A stretch of 64,000 nt of DNA from CAVWGP01 sp963754645 (GTDB taxonomy: Bacteria; Pseudomonadota; Alphaproteobacteria; Bin65), in assembly GCA_963754645.1 (NCBI GenBank), contig CAVWGP010000001.1:1-64000 (forward strand), given 5' to 3'. The notes below the pieces were generated by a model. That model saw nothing but the letters and a program-made list of their open reading frames with translations, searched no databases and was not told the origin of the DNA. The position numbers and the translations under genes are program-made. Within the stretch, counting starts at the first letter, position 1. Each line of letters opens with the position of its first letter. Shown here piece by piece: positions 44,579-52,636 of this stretch.

Positions 44579-45262
44579 TCAATAGGAGGCGGCGCGATCG
44601 ACGTGGAAATTGTACAGCTTGCGCGCCGAGCCGTAGCGCCGGAACCGGCGCGGATCGGCCGCGATGCCCGCCGCCTTCAACAGGCGTTCGAGCTTGGCAA
44701 GATGATTGGGCCGCATCTCTTTCTCGATGCAGTCCGAGCCGAGGCTCGCAACTGTGCCGCGCACGAACAATTTCGCTTCGTAGATCGAATCGCCGAGATC
44801 GCGGTCGGCGTCGCCGCACACGACGAGATTGCCTTCCTGCGCCATGAACGCGCTCATATGTCCGACCGAGCCCTGGACCACGATGTCGATGCCCTTCATC
44901 GAAATGCCGCAGCGCGACGACGCATCGCCCTCAATGACGAGCAACCCGCCGCGGCCCGAGGCGCCCGCCGATTGCGAAGCGTTGCCTTTGACCCGCACCG
45001 TGCCCGACATCATGTTTTCCGCCACGCCCGGGCCGGCATGGCCATGGATGACGATCTCGGCCTCCTTGTTCATGCCGCCGCAATAGAAGCCGACATGGCC
45101 TTCGATCTCGACCGTGACCGGCCGCGTCAGGCCGGCGGCGATCGAGTGCCGGCCGGCGGGCTCACGGATGCGCCAATGCCGCTCGTTGGTCTGCGGCGGA
45201 AGCTTGTGCAATCTTTCGTTGAGGCCGCGCACGCCAACGGCCTTGAGATCGATATCGATCAT
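44579..45262 (-). CDS. mgsB: N-methylglutamate synthase subunit B / GlxC-like (GXGXG domain)
   Basis: The protein has 227 residues and corresponds to the C-terminal right-handed beta-helix of glutamate synthase. Repeated turns are visible: IEGHVGFYCGGMNKEAEIVI, HGHAGPGVAENMMSGTVRVK, GDASSRCGISMKGIDIVVQG and GSVGHMSAFMAQEGNLVVCG. The start is the ATG at 45262, sharing one base with the mgsA stop (TGATG), so the genes are tightly coupled. It acts as a structural scaffold linking glutaminase and FMN parts. Confidence 0.88.
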   Translation of the reverse strand: MIDIDLKAVGVRGLNERLHKLPPQTNERHWRIREPAGRHSIAAGLTRPVTVEIEGHVGFYCGGMNKEAEIVIHGHAGPGVAENMMSGTVRVKGNASQSAGASGRGGLLVIEGDASSRCGISMKGIDIVVQGSVGHMSAFMAQEGNLVVCGDADRDLGDSIYEAKLFVRGTVASLGSDCIEKEMRPNHLAKLERLLKAAGIAADPRRFRRYGSARKLYNFHVDRAASY

Positions 45263-46161
45263 CAGGCGTGGCCCCAGGAATAGACCGTGGCCGGCGCCGG
45301 TTCCCAGATTTTCGCCTTATCGGCGCCTGGCAACGTCGCGATGGCGCGGTATTCGGTCGCCATCGCCACCCAATCGTCGGTTTCGGCGAGCACGGCGTGC
45401 TTGCACGCGATCGGATCGCGGACAACGGCGAAACCGTTCGCGGTGCCGACGGCGAAGGTGAAGAAGCCGTCGAGATCGGCGAGCGCGGCCGTCAGCGCCT
45501 CATCGAGCGTCGCCCCTTGGTTGAGGCGATAGGTCAGGTAGCCGGCGGCCACTTCGCTGTCATTGTCGGTTTGGAATTCGATGCCCTTCCGGCGCAGCTC
45601 CTCGCGCAGCCGATTGTGGTTCGAGAGCGAGCCGTTGTGGACGAGGCAGAGATCGAGCCCGGTCGAAAACGGGTGGCTGTGCTCGGTCGTGACCGCGCTT
45701 TCCGTCGCCATGCGGGTGTGGCCGATGGCGTGGGTGCCCTTCATTTTCTCGAGGTCGAAGCGGCGGACGACATCGCGCGGCTTGCCCATTTCCTTGAAAA
45801 TTTCGATCGTGTGCCCGGCCGACATGACGCGGATATCGGGATGCTTCGCCGCCAACCAGGCCTGAACCTTGGCGACCGGCTTATCGACCACGACGATGGC
45901 GTGGCTGGCGCGTTTTTCGGCGCTCGCCTTGCCCTTCAAGCCCTTGCCGAGTTCGCGCGCCAGCTTGGCCCAATCGAAGTCCGCCGCCGGGTGAAACAGG
46001 CAAAGCTTGATCTCCTTGCCGCCGACCGGATTGCGATAGACCGCGATGCCGGCGCTATCCGGCCCGCGCTCGGTCATTTCGACGAGCATGGGCGCGATGA
46101 GCGCGCCGAGCTTGCTCTGCAGTTTGGGATTTTTCGTATACAGGCCGACGATGCCGCACAT
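45262..46161 (-). CDS. mgsA: N-methylglutamate synthase subunit A / GlxB-like (class II glutamine amidotransferase)
   Basis: The protein has 299 residues. The N-terminal MCGIVGLYTKN gives the nucleophile Cys2 after Met removal. Next are MTERGPDSAGIAVY, GHTRMATESAVTTEHSHPF, LVHNGSLSNHNRLREEL and NDSEVAAGYLTYRL, all class II amidotransferase landmarks. In MgsABC this subunit cleaves gamma-glutamylmethylamide to release methylamine for transfer. It follows the DUF1116 gene by 72 bp. Confidence 0.88.
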   Translation of the reverse strand: MCGIVGLYTKNPKLQSKLGALIAPMLVEMTERGPDSAGIAVYRNPVGGKEIKLCLFHPAADFDWAKLARELGKGLKGKASAEKRASHAIVVVDKPVAKVQAWLAAKHPDIRVMSAGHTIEIFKEMGKPRDVVRRFDLEKMKGTHAIGHTRMATESAVTTEHSHPFSTGLDLCLVHNGSLSNHNRLREELRRKGIEFQTDNDSEVAAGYLTYRLNQGATLDEALTAALADLDGFFTFAVGTANGFAVVRDPIACKHAVLAETDDWVAMATEYRAIATLPGADKAKIWEPAPATVYSWGHA

Positions 46162-46233
46162 GAGCGATGTTTTCCGCCAATCACACAGCCAATCTAAAGG
46201 CCGGGTTCCGATGTTTCAACTCGATGCGACAAA

Positions 46234-47430
46234 TCACCCTGCCGCGTCGAGCGCCGCCAGCGCTTCGCGAAACAGCGCCACCGGCGCCTGATAGAGGCCG
46301 CCGCCGATCCGTCCGGCTTCGCCCTTGATATCGAGCATGCCGAGGCTCGTGACCGGTGACGCGCCAAGCCTGACGACGGCGCGCGCCGTCGCCGCCATGC
46401 GCAGATGCAAATTGCCGAAAGCGGGATGCTCGGCTTGCAGCAGCGCCCCTGGCAGCTCGAAGCCGTTCGCCGGCATGAACGCGCCAAGCGCTTTCTTCTG
46501 CTCGGGCGCGTAGGACATGGCCATGGCGCCGAGCCCGGCGGCATCGACCACGGCGCTGTCGCCGATCGCACCGAGGCGCCGTTCCGGACCGATGCCGGGC
46601 ATCAACGCGCCATTGGGCGGTTCGGCAACCGCGGTAAACCAGCGATTGGGCATGCCCGCCAATTGAATTCCGGTGCGCGCGCCATTGGCGCCGGCGGCGG
46701 TGATCAGACTGCTGCCGGCGATGCCTTCGGCGGCCTTCATCATGCACTTGGTCGCCGCCATCCACAGATTGAGGAAGAACATCGGGCTGTCGGCGAGAAA
46801 GGCCTGCGCCCGCCCCGCCTCGCCGCTCGCCGGGAAACGCGGGCCGATGAGGCGCGCGAGCGCCGCCGTGGCCGCGCCGGTGCGGCCATGGCAATCATCG
46901 CCGCCTTTCAAGCCTTCGGCGGCGAGCGCAATCAAATCGATCGCCGGCGACGTGCTGCGCAGCAAGAGCCCGGCCAGCGGGCCGTGCAACCAGCGAATGT
47001 GATCGAGCGCCGCCATGCTGCGCAGGCCGAGCCTCGGCGCGGGTCCGTTGCCGCCATTGATCGGCGCGTAGGCCTTGCGGCCCGGCATGGCGCGATCCTC
47101 GACGACGTGGACGAACATCGACGGCGAAACCACGGCGGCGAGCGGCGTGACCGTTGCGTAATCCTGCGCCGGCTTAAGCAGGATCTCGCCCGCGAGGATT
47201 TTTTTCTCGGCAGCGGCGAAATCGCCGGCCAGGTTTTCGAACACCGCGGCGACGACCGCCGAATTGAGGATGGGCCGGGTGATTTCCGCGGGCGTTGCGA
47301 AGGCGGGGCCGGCGTGGAGAAAGATCGTCTTGCCGAGACCGAGCAATTCGCCCGCCTTGGCCATGCCGACCCATGTCGGCGAAACGGCGACGAAGGCCGC
47401 CGCCGCGCGCCGATCCGCCGCCTCGCCCAT
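46234..47430 (-). CDS. DUF1116 family protein (AllG/YlbE-like)
   Basis: The protein has about 398 residues and carries the DUF1116 hallmarks: KGGDDCHGRTGAATAALARL, SPMFFLNLWMAATKCMMKAA, GSSLITAAGANGARTGIQLA, MPNRWFTAVAEPPNG and IGDSAVVDAAGLGAMAMS. In enterobacteria the homologue YlbE/AllG is part of a carbamoyltransferase for oxamate in allantoin breakdown, together with FdrA/AllF and a carbamate kinase, none of which is here. The start is probably the ATG at 47430, or the GTG at 47439 just after the upstream TGA; an open frame to 47544 overlaps the preceding gene. Its role in this operon is unknown. Confidence 0.83.
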   Translation of the reverse strand: MGEAADRRAAAAFVAVSPTWVGMAKAGELLGLGKTIFLHAGPAFATPAEITRPILNSAVVAAVFENLAGDFAAAEKKILAGEILLKPAQDYATVTPLAAVVSPSMFVHVVEDRAMPGRKAYAPINGGNGPAPRLGLRSMAALDHIRWLHGPLAGLLLRSTSPAIDLIALAAEGLKGGDDCHGRTGAATAALARLIGPRFPASGEAGRAQAFLADSPMFFLNLWMAATKCMMKAAEGIAGSSLITAAGANGARTGIQLAGMPNRWFTAVAEPPNGALMPGIGPERRLGAIGDSAVVDAAGLGAMAMSYAPEQKKALGAFMPANGFELPGALLQAEHPAFGNLHLRMAATARAVVRLGASPVTSLGMLDIKGEAGRIGGGLYQAPVALFREALAALDAAG

Positions 47431-47441
47431 GCCGGACACGG

Positions 47442-48143
47442 TCAACGCCGCTTCTTCGCCGGCGGTTTGCGGCGCGCCGGCTTGCCGCGCTTGGGCGCCG
47501 CCCGCGCCTTTTTTGCCGTAGGTGCCGCAACAGGCGTGACCCAAGTTTCAGAGAAAGCGAGAAACGCCGTGCTCATCGTCTTGCCGAACATCTGGCGGCT
47601 CATCACGCGGCCGGGCAGTTCGCGGCCGTTGACGGCAATCGCGGCGTCTTTCGCTTCGACGAAGATGCTGTACATCTCATGGGTGCCGGTTGCCGATTGC
47701 TCGCGGCTGACGTGCACGGCAAAGGGATCGCCGAATTTCTCCCACGTCATCGTGGCCGCAAGATCGCCGCTGGCCACCAACTCGACATAGCGGCTTTGCG
47801 CGTCGCCGGCGATGTCGGATTTGGTCAATGGCAGGAATGTCGCCGCCTGAAGCCCGGGCTTGCCGCGAAACGCCGGGAAGTTCACGACAAAACCGTCGAC
47901 CAAATAGCGCGCGAGCGCGTGGTTGTCGGCGATCATGAAATTATTCGCCTCGGGCCAGCCTTCCGCCCGATCCGGATCGCCGACGATGAGCATGGCGGTT
48001 CCGCGCCCGTGCGGCGAGAGCACGACGCGGAAAAACAAAGCCAGGCTGCGATACGGCCCGTCGGCCGTGTCCTTGACATAGATGCCCGGGTTCTCGCCCG
48101 ACCAATCGACCTTGCCGGGATCGACCGGCGATTTCTGTTTCAT
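47442..48143 (-). CDS. Conserved hypothetical protein with basic C-terminal tail
   Basis: The protein has 233 residues and I do not recognise its family. The start is the ATG at 48143, with an excellent GGAGGGACAGG site. The globular part contains GPYRSLALFFRVVLSPHGRG, MLIVGDPDRAEGWPEANNF, MIADNHALARYLVDGFVVNF and SRQMFGKTMSTAFLAFSETW. The last 35 residues are almost only Ala, Lys, Pro and Arg (KKARAAPKRGKPARRKPPAK) and probably disordered or nucleic-acid binding. It lies between the PotA-type ATPase and the DUF1116 gene and is likely a functional part of the operon. Confidence 0.75.
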   Translation of the reverse strand: MKQKSPVDPGKVDWSGENPGIYVKDTADGPYRSLALFFRVVLSPHGRGTAMLIVGDPDRAEGWPEANNFMIADNHALARYLVDGFVVNFPAFRGKPGLQAATFLPLTKSDIAGDAQSRYVELVASGDLAATMTWEKFGDPFAVHVSREQSATGTHEMYSIFVEAKDAAIAVNGRELPGRVMSRQMFGKTMSTAFLAFSETWVTPVAAPTAKKARAAPKRGKPARRKPPAKKRR

Positions 48144-48171
48144 GTCCTGTCCCTCCGTCTTCTTCCAGTCC

Positions 48172-49239
48172 TTACTCGGCCAGCACCAAACCATGCTCCG
48201 GCTTCCACGCCACGCGCACGGCCGCCCCCGGCTCGCTGTGCCATTCCTCGGGCCGGGTTTCGACCGTGACCCGCTCGCCGCCGGGCAACTCGACCTCGAC
48301 GGCGACGAGATTGCCCGAAAACGTCCGGCCTTTCACCTGGCCCGTCAGCACATTCATCCCGTCCTCGGCGGCGCCGGGCGGAAGCAGCTTGAGATGCTGC
48401 GGACGCAGCGCCAGTGCGACGACGCCCGAAACACCGGACGCTGCCGGCCGAGCGAAAATTTTCTTTCCGGCCAGATCGACAACCGCATGGGCGCCATCCC
48501 GGCCCGTGAGCCGGCCGCTCAGCAGGTTGATCTGGCCGACGAAATCGGCGACGAACTTGGTGCGCGGGCTGTCGTAGATTTCTTCGGCCGTGCCGATCTG
48601 TTCCATGCGGCCGAGGTTCATCACGGCGATGCGGTCCGACATGTGCATGGCCTCGGTTTGGTCGTGCGTGACATAAACCGTCGTGATCTTGAGCTCCTGC
48701 TGGATGCGGCGTATCTCGCCCTGCATCAGCTCGCGCAGCTTGAGATCGAGCGCGCCCAGCGGCTCGTCCATCAGCAGCACTTTGGGCGCATAGGCAACCG
48801 CGCGCGCCACCGCGATGCGCTGCTGCTGCCCGCCCGAAAGCTCGGCCGGATAGCGATCTTCGACATGCGGCAGCTTGACGAGATCGAGCAGCTCGGCGAT
48901 CCGGCGCCGGATCGCGTCCCGATCGACGCGGCGCTCGACCAGGCCGAAGGCGATGTTCTCGCCGATCGTCATGTGCGGGAACAGGGCGTAGTCCTGGAAC
49001 ACCATGCCGATGCCGCGCTTCTGCGGCGGCAGGGACGTGACATCCTCATCGCCCAGATGGACGCGCCCCGTGGTCGGCACGATGAAGCCGGCGACAATAC
49101 GCAGAGTCGTCGTTTTGCCGCAGCCTGACGGCCCCAAGAGAGTCAGGAACTCGCCTTCGCGCACTTCGAGATCGAGTGCCTGCAGCGCCACGACCTCGCC
49201 GTAACGCTTCGAGACCTGTTTCAACAAGACGCGCGACAT
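48172..49239 (-). CDS. PotA-type ABC transporter ATP-binding protein
   Basis: The protein has 355 residues. It has Walker A GPSGCGKTTTLRI, Q-loop MVFQDYALFPHMTIGENIAF, signature LSGGQQQR, Walker B VLLMDEPLGALD and switch His VTHDQTEAM, followed by a C-terminal TOBE domain (VALALRPQHLKLLP). It is the polyamine/iron-type importer ATPase and most likely energises the PotBCD-like components at 55956-58758, about 7 kb away on the other strand. The ATG at 49239 is preferred to the TTG at 49263 that overlaps the Rieske stop. Confidence 0.88.
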   Translation of the reverse strand: MSRVLLKQVSKRYGEVVALQALDLEVREGEFLTLLGPSGCGKTTTLRIVAGFIVPTTGRVHLGDEDVTSLPPQKRGIGMVFQDYALFPHMTIGENIAFGLVERRVDRDAIRRRIAELLDLVKLPHVEDRYPAELSGGQQQRIAVARAVAYAPKVLLMDEPLGALDLKLRELMQGEIRRIQQELKITTVYVTHDQTEAMHMSDRIAVMNLGRMEQIGTAEEIYDSPRTKFVADFVGQINLLSGRLTGRDGAHAVVDLAGKKIFARPAASGVSGVVALALRPQHLKLLPPGAAEDGMNVLTGQVKGRTFSGNLVAVEVELPGGERVTVETRPEEWHSEPGAAVRVAWKPEHGLVLAE

Positions 49240-49259
49240 GGTGAGCGTGCGCCCGCCGC

Positions 49260-50609
49260 TCAACCCTGGTAGGCTTCGAGGTTCTTCAGCTCGCGAACGA
49301 TGAAATCGTCGCGGTCCCTGCCGGCGTAGGCGTCGCCCGTCCGATAGATCGCCGCCACCTTGTGGCAGACCTCGGCGATGAATTTGCGGTCGTCTTCGTT
49401 GCGCTTCGGCAAGCGCAAGATCGTGTCGCCGCCATAGGTCGGGATCGGGTTGCCCAATTCGGCCATGTTGCGCAGGCGGCCGCCGGCCTTGAGCGCGCGG
49501 ATTTCCTCGCGCATCTTCTGCCGCACGCGCGCCACGCCCAGGTCGGTGTGGCCGAGATTTTCGCGCCTGTGGACGTTGATCGCGCCTTGGCTCGTCCAGG
49601 CGTCGTAATCGCCCGGATCGCGCTGGCGCTGCTCGTAGGACCGCTCGTCGGTTTGACCGTAGAAATCGACCTTGTTATAGCCGCAGTCCTCGGGCTTGCC
49701 GATGCCGCGCGGATCGGCGCCGTCGATGAAATGCCGCCAGGCGACGGTCAGCGAATGGGTGTCGTCGACCGGCACGACCCAGCGCGTGAGCCCGGCGCGG
49801 AGAAAATACTCCGGCTTGTCGCCCGACGGGAACATGCTGCCGTTTTGCGAAAAATTCGGATGCAGATGATCGTGGACGCGCAGCCAAATCCGGTCTTCGA
49901 CGCGGCGCGCGTTGAGATAGAAAAAGCCGTGCTGCCGCTCGAAGATTTCGATCACCGGCAGATAGGCGAAGTAGTCGTTCTCGAATTGCGAACGCACGAC
50001 GCGCGCGTGGAGAAACACCGTGTGGTACGGATCGAAGGAGTTCTCGCTGATCTGCAGCCAGTTGCACGGCGAGGGAATGATGAACGGCACCATGGTGTCG
50101 TTCGCGAGATCGTACATGTCGAAATTCGGGAAGGGCGGCATTTCGGCCGCCGGGCCGAGATAGGCGAACAACAGGCCGCGGAATTCGACGACGGGATAGG
50201 CGCCGTGACGCACCCGGTCCTTGATCTTGCTGGCGGGCGGCTCGCCCGGCGTTTCGAGGATGGTGCCGTCGGCGGCGTATTTCCAGCCGTGATAGCAGCA
50301 GCGCAGCCCCTTGTCCTCGACAATGCCGAATTCGAGCGAAGTGCCGCGGTGCGAGCAATTGATATGCAGCAGTCCCCAAGTGCCCGACTTGTCGCGAAAG
50401 CACACCAGGTCCTCGCCGAGCAGCCGCACCCGGCGCGGCAGGTCCTTGACCCGCTCGGTCATTTCGAACGGCATCCAGAAGCGCCGCAGATAATCGCCGC
50501 AGGGCGTGTCCGGCCCGACCTTGGTCAACTCGGGATCGGGTTCCAGCGACCAAAGATGGCGTTTTTCGTAACCCTGAAAGTTGCCTGTTGGTACGTCGAT
50601 GACCGACAT
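49260..50609 (-). CDS. Rieske non-heme iron oxygenase, phthalate 4,5-dioxygenase-like (1)
   Basis: The protein has 449 residues. The Rieske cluster ligands are in NCSHRGTSLEFG and GLRCCYHGWKY (CxH ... CxxH). The mononuclear iron motif is ENSFDPYHTVFLHA (Asp, His, His). The C-terminal domain contains WVVPVDDTHSLTVAWRHF. Phthalate-dioxygenase-type enzymes hydroxylate or O/N-demethylate aromatic and quaternary amine substrates. It is the first gene of the long minus-strand run and is divergent from the reductase at 50817, its likely electron donor. It is paralogous to the oxygenase at 58787. Confidence 0.92.
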   Translation of the reverse strand: MSVIDVPTGNFQGYEKRHLWSLEPDPELTKVGPDTPCGDYLRRFWMPFEMTERVKDLPRRVRLLGEDLVCFRDKSGTWGLLHINCSHRGTSLEFGIVEDKGLRCCYHGWKYAADGTILETPGEPPASKIKDRVRHGAYPVVEFRGLLFAYLGPAAEMPPFPNFDMYDLANDTMVPFIIPSPCNWLQISENSFDPYHTVFLHARVVRSQFENDYFAYLPVIEIFERQHGFFYLNARRVEDRIWLRVHDHLHPNFSQNGSMFPSGDKPEYFLRAGLTRWVVPVDDTHSLTVAWRHFIDGADPRGIGKPEDCGYNKVDFYGQTDERSYEQRQRDPGDYDAWTSQGAINVHRRENLGHTDLGVARVRQKMREEIRALKAGGRLRNMAELGNPIPTYGGDTILRLPKRNEDDRKFIAEVCHKVAAIYRTGDAYAGRDRDDFIVRELKNLEAYQG

Positions 50610-50816
50610 TCCATCCTCGATAAGCTATATTTATCAATACTTTGTGCGGTTTTCCGACAACCGCGCGGTCAACCGGAGCAACCGGTTCCCCGAACCTTAT
50701 GCGGCCAAGTCGCGGCTTGTAAATTGCTATGATTCGCGGCCGGGGAATTCTTCTTAGGGCTGGACGCAACCTGTGTTAGGCCCAGCGGCCCAACAACAAT
50801 GACTTGATTCCGCGCA
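50610..50816. promoter_or_regulatory. Divergent promoter region between oxygenase and reductase
   Basis: This 207-bp spacer with an A/T-rich core near 50620-50650 must carry the promoter for the 16-gene minus-strand run and for the reductase. No specific operator or sigma-factor site could be assigned with confidence. Confidence 0.45.
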
Positions 50817-51758
50817 ATGAAGCTGTTGCTTCGCTCGATCACGCGCCAGGCCGAAGACATCAATAGCTTCGAACTGGTCGACCCGGCCGGCGCCAATCTG
50901 CCGGGCTTTGCCGCCGGCGCGCATATCGATGTGCACGTGCCCGGCGGATTGCTGCGCCAATATTCGCTGTGCAACGATCCCGCCGAGCGGCGGCGCTACG
51001 TCGTGGCCGTCCTGCGCGAAGCGCCCGGGCGCGGCGGCTCGCGCGCAATGCACGACAAGCTCAGGGTCGGCGACATCGTCGAGACTTCGGCGCCGCGCAA
51101 CAATTTTTCGCTCGACGAGAAAGCCAAACGGCACGTCCTGATCGCCGGCGGCATCGGCATCACGCCGTTGCTCGCCATGGTGTGGCGCCTCTCGGCCTCC
51201 GGTCAGGATTTCGTTTTGCATTACTGCACCCGCAGCCCGGCAAAGACGGCGTTTCGCGCCGAGCTCGCCGAGGCTGAGCGCAACGGCCGCGTCCGCTACC
51301 ACCATGACGGCGGCGATCCCAAGCGCGGCCTGGATGCGGCGGCGCTGCTGCGAACGGTCGATCCCGGCACGCACATCTACTGTTGCGGCCCGGCGGGATT
51401 GATGGCCGCGGTGAAAGCGGCGGCGGCGCATTGGCCCGAGCGGCAAGTGCATTTCGAATATTTCGCCCCGCCCGCCGACGACCGGCCGCATGCCGCCGCC
51501 GGCGAATTCGAGGTGGAGATCAAATCGACCGGCAAAGTCCACGCGATTCGGCCCGATCGCTCGATCCTCGCGACCTTGCGCGACGCGGGCATGATCCTCG
51601 ACAGCTCCTGCGAATCGGGCACTTGCGGCACCTGCAAGACGCCCTACCTGTCCGGCGCGCCCGATCACCGCGATTTCGTGCTCGGCACCGACGAGCAGCG
51701 CGACCACATCATGATCTGCGTGTCCCGCGCCAAGGGCCGGCTGGTGCTCGATTTGTGA
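50817..51758 (+). CDS. Phthalate dioxygenase reductase / VanB-family oxidoreductase
   Basis: The protein has 313 residues. The FMN-binding site is RQYSLCND, the NAD site GGIGITPLLAMVW with CCGPAGLM, and the C-terminal plant-type 2Fe-2S domain has SCESGTCGTCKTPYL plus the distant Cys in MICVSRAKG. This order (FMN, NAD, ferredoxin) defines class IA Rieske reductases. It is the only such reductase in the window and may serve all three oxygenases. Confidence 0.93.
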   Translation: MKLLLRSITRQAEDINSFELVDPAGANLPGFAAGAHIDVHVPGGLLRQYSLCNDPAERRRYVVAVLREAPGRGGSRAMHDKLRVGDIVETSAPRNNFSLDEKAKRHVLIAGGIGITPLLAMVWRLSASGQDFVLHYCTRSPAKTAFRAELAEAERNGRVRYHHDGGDPKRGLDAAALLRTVDPGTHIYCCGPAGLMAAVKAAAAHWPERQVHFEYFAPPADDRPHAAAGEFEVEIKSTGKVHAIRPDRSILATLRDAGMILDSSCESGTCGTCKTPYLSGAPDHRDFVLGTDEQRDHIMICVSRAKGRLVLDL

Positions 51759-51818
51759 GGTGCGGTCTGGATCGATGCTTCAGGCTTCGGCATGCCGGAA
51801 GCGTTGCGCTCGGCATTT

Positions 51819-51905
51819 GGACCCCGGCCTTCGCCGGGGTGACAAATATTTCTTGATGAAATTTCCACAAATCACTCCGTCACCCCGGCCACCGAGCCGG
51901 GGTCC
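51819..51905. repeat. Paired palindromic intergenic repeats (REP-type), possible bidirectional terminator
   Basis: Unit 1 at 51819-51843 is a hairpin (GGACCCCGGC ... GCCGGGGTGAC). Unit 2 at 51879-51905 is its inverted counterpart (GTCACCCCGGC ... GCCGGGGTCC), 35 bp apart. Such units are frequent between convergent genes in alphaproteobacteria. Here they separate the reductase and HD-protein stops and can act as a terminator for both. Confidence 0.75.
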
Positions 51906-51974
51906 AGCCCGCACGCATCGCGGTTCCGCAATGACGCAAGCCTGTGCCATCGATCGGATTTGGCGCGAGCGGGC

Positions 51975-52625
51975 TCAATCGGCGATCGGCACCGGCTTCG
52001 GCGCGCGGGCGAACAACGCGCGGATTTGCGGCTCGAAGGCTTCGAGCGGCAGCGTGTCGTAGGCGTCGCCAACCGCGTTCTGATCGAAGCGATCGACGAA
52101 GGTCGCGGTCCATTCGAAATGGGGATGGCCGCGGTATTTTTCGCGCGCGGTCACGTCGCCTTTGTAATTGGGGTCGCCGTCGAAATTGCTGCGCATGAAG
52201 AGCGCGTGGTGATTGAGCATCCAATGGTGCTTTTCCGCGACGAAAGCGCCCATCAGCGCGGCGGCGAATTGGCCGTGCATTTCCATGCAGGCGGTGAAGC
52301 CGATATCGTGCAGGGCCGCGACGGCGACGGTTTCGTCGTCGAAGCCGGCATTGCGGCACATGGTGGCCGATTGCAGGCAGTGCGTGAAAATATTGGTCTG
52401 ATAGCCGAAGCTCGGATCGCGCTCGAAGCCGCGCAGCATTCGCAGCACGTGCTCGGCGCGGTTCTCGGCATAGTATTCGTCGCGTTGTGGGCTGAACGAG
52501 CGCCAATCGCCCGGCGTGAAATCGTTGATGGCGCCCTTCTCGACATAGTGCCAATGCGGCTTGGCGAGCGCCGCCCGCGGCGCGCCGCTGATTTTCGCCG
52601 GGATCGGGTTGCGTTTGACTGACAT
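51975..52625 (-). CDS. HD-domain protein, possible HD-type diiron oxygenase or phosphohydrolase
   Basis: The protein has 216 residues. Metal-ligand candidates are the His in FTHCLQSATMCRNAG, the His-Asp pair in VAALHDIGFTACMEMHG, the His residues in WMLNHHALF and the Asp in DRFDQNAVGDAYD. The arrangement fits the wider HD superfamily, including HD-type oxygenases such as PhnZ and inositol oxygenase, as well as phosphohydrolases. The start is the ATG at 52625 with GGAG upstream. It lies 11 bp after the amidase, so the two are co-transcribed. Confidence 0.75.
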   Translation of the reverse strand: MSVKRNPIPAKISGAPRAALAKPHWHYVEKGAINDFTPGDWRSFSPQRDEYYAENRAEHVLRMLRGFERDPSFGYQTNIFTHCLQSATMCRNAGFDDETVAVAALHDIGFTACMEMHGQFAAALMGAFVAEKHHWMLNHHALFMRSNFDGDPNYKGDVTAREKYRGHPHFEWTATFVDRFDQNAVGDAYDTLPLEAFEPQIRALFARAPKPVPIAD

Positions 52626-52636
52626 CGGTCCGTCTC

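Noticed and set aside
51819..51905. CRISPR repeat-spacer unit
   Set aside because: There are only two inverted hairpin units with no regular direct-repeat spacing and no cas genes.
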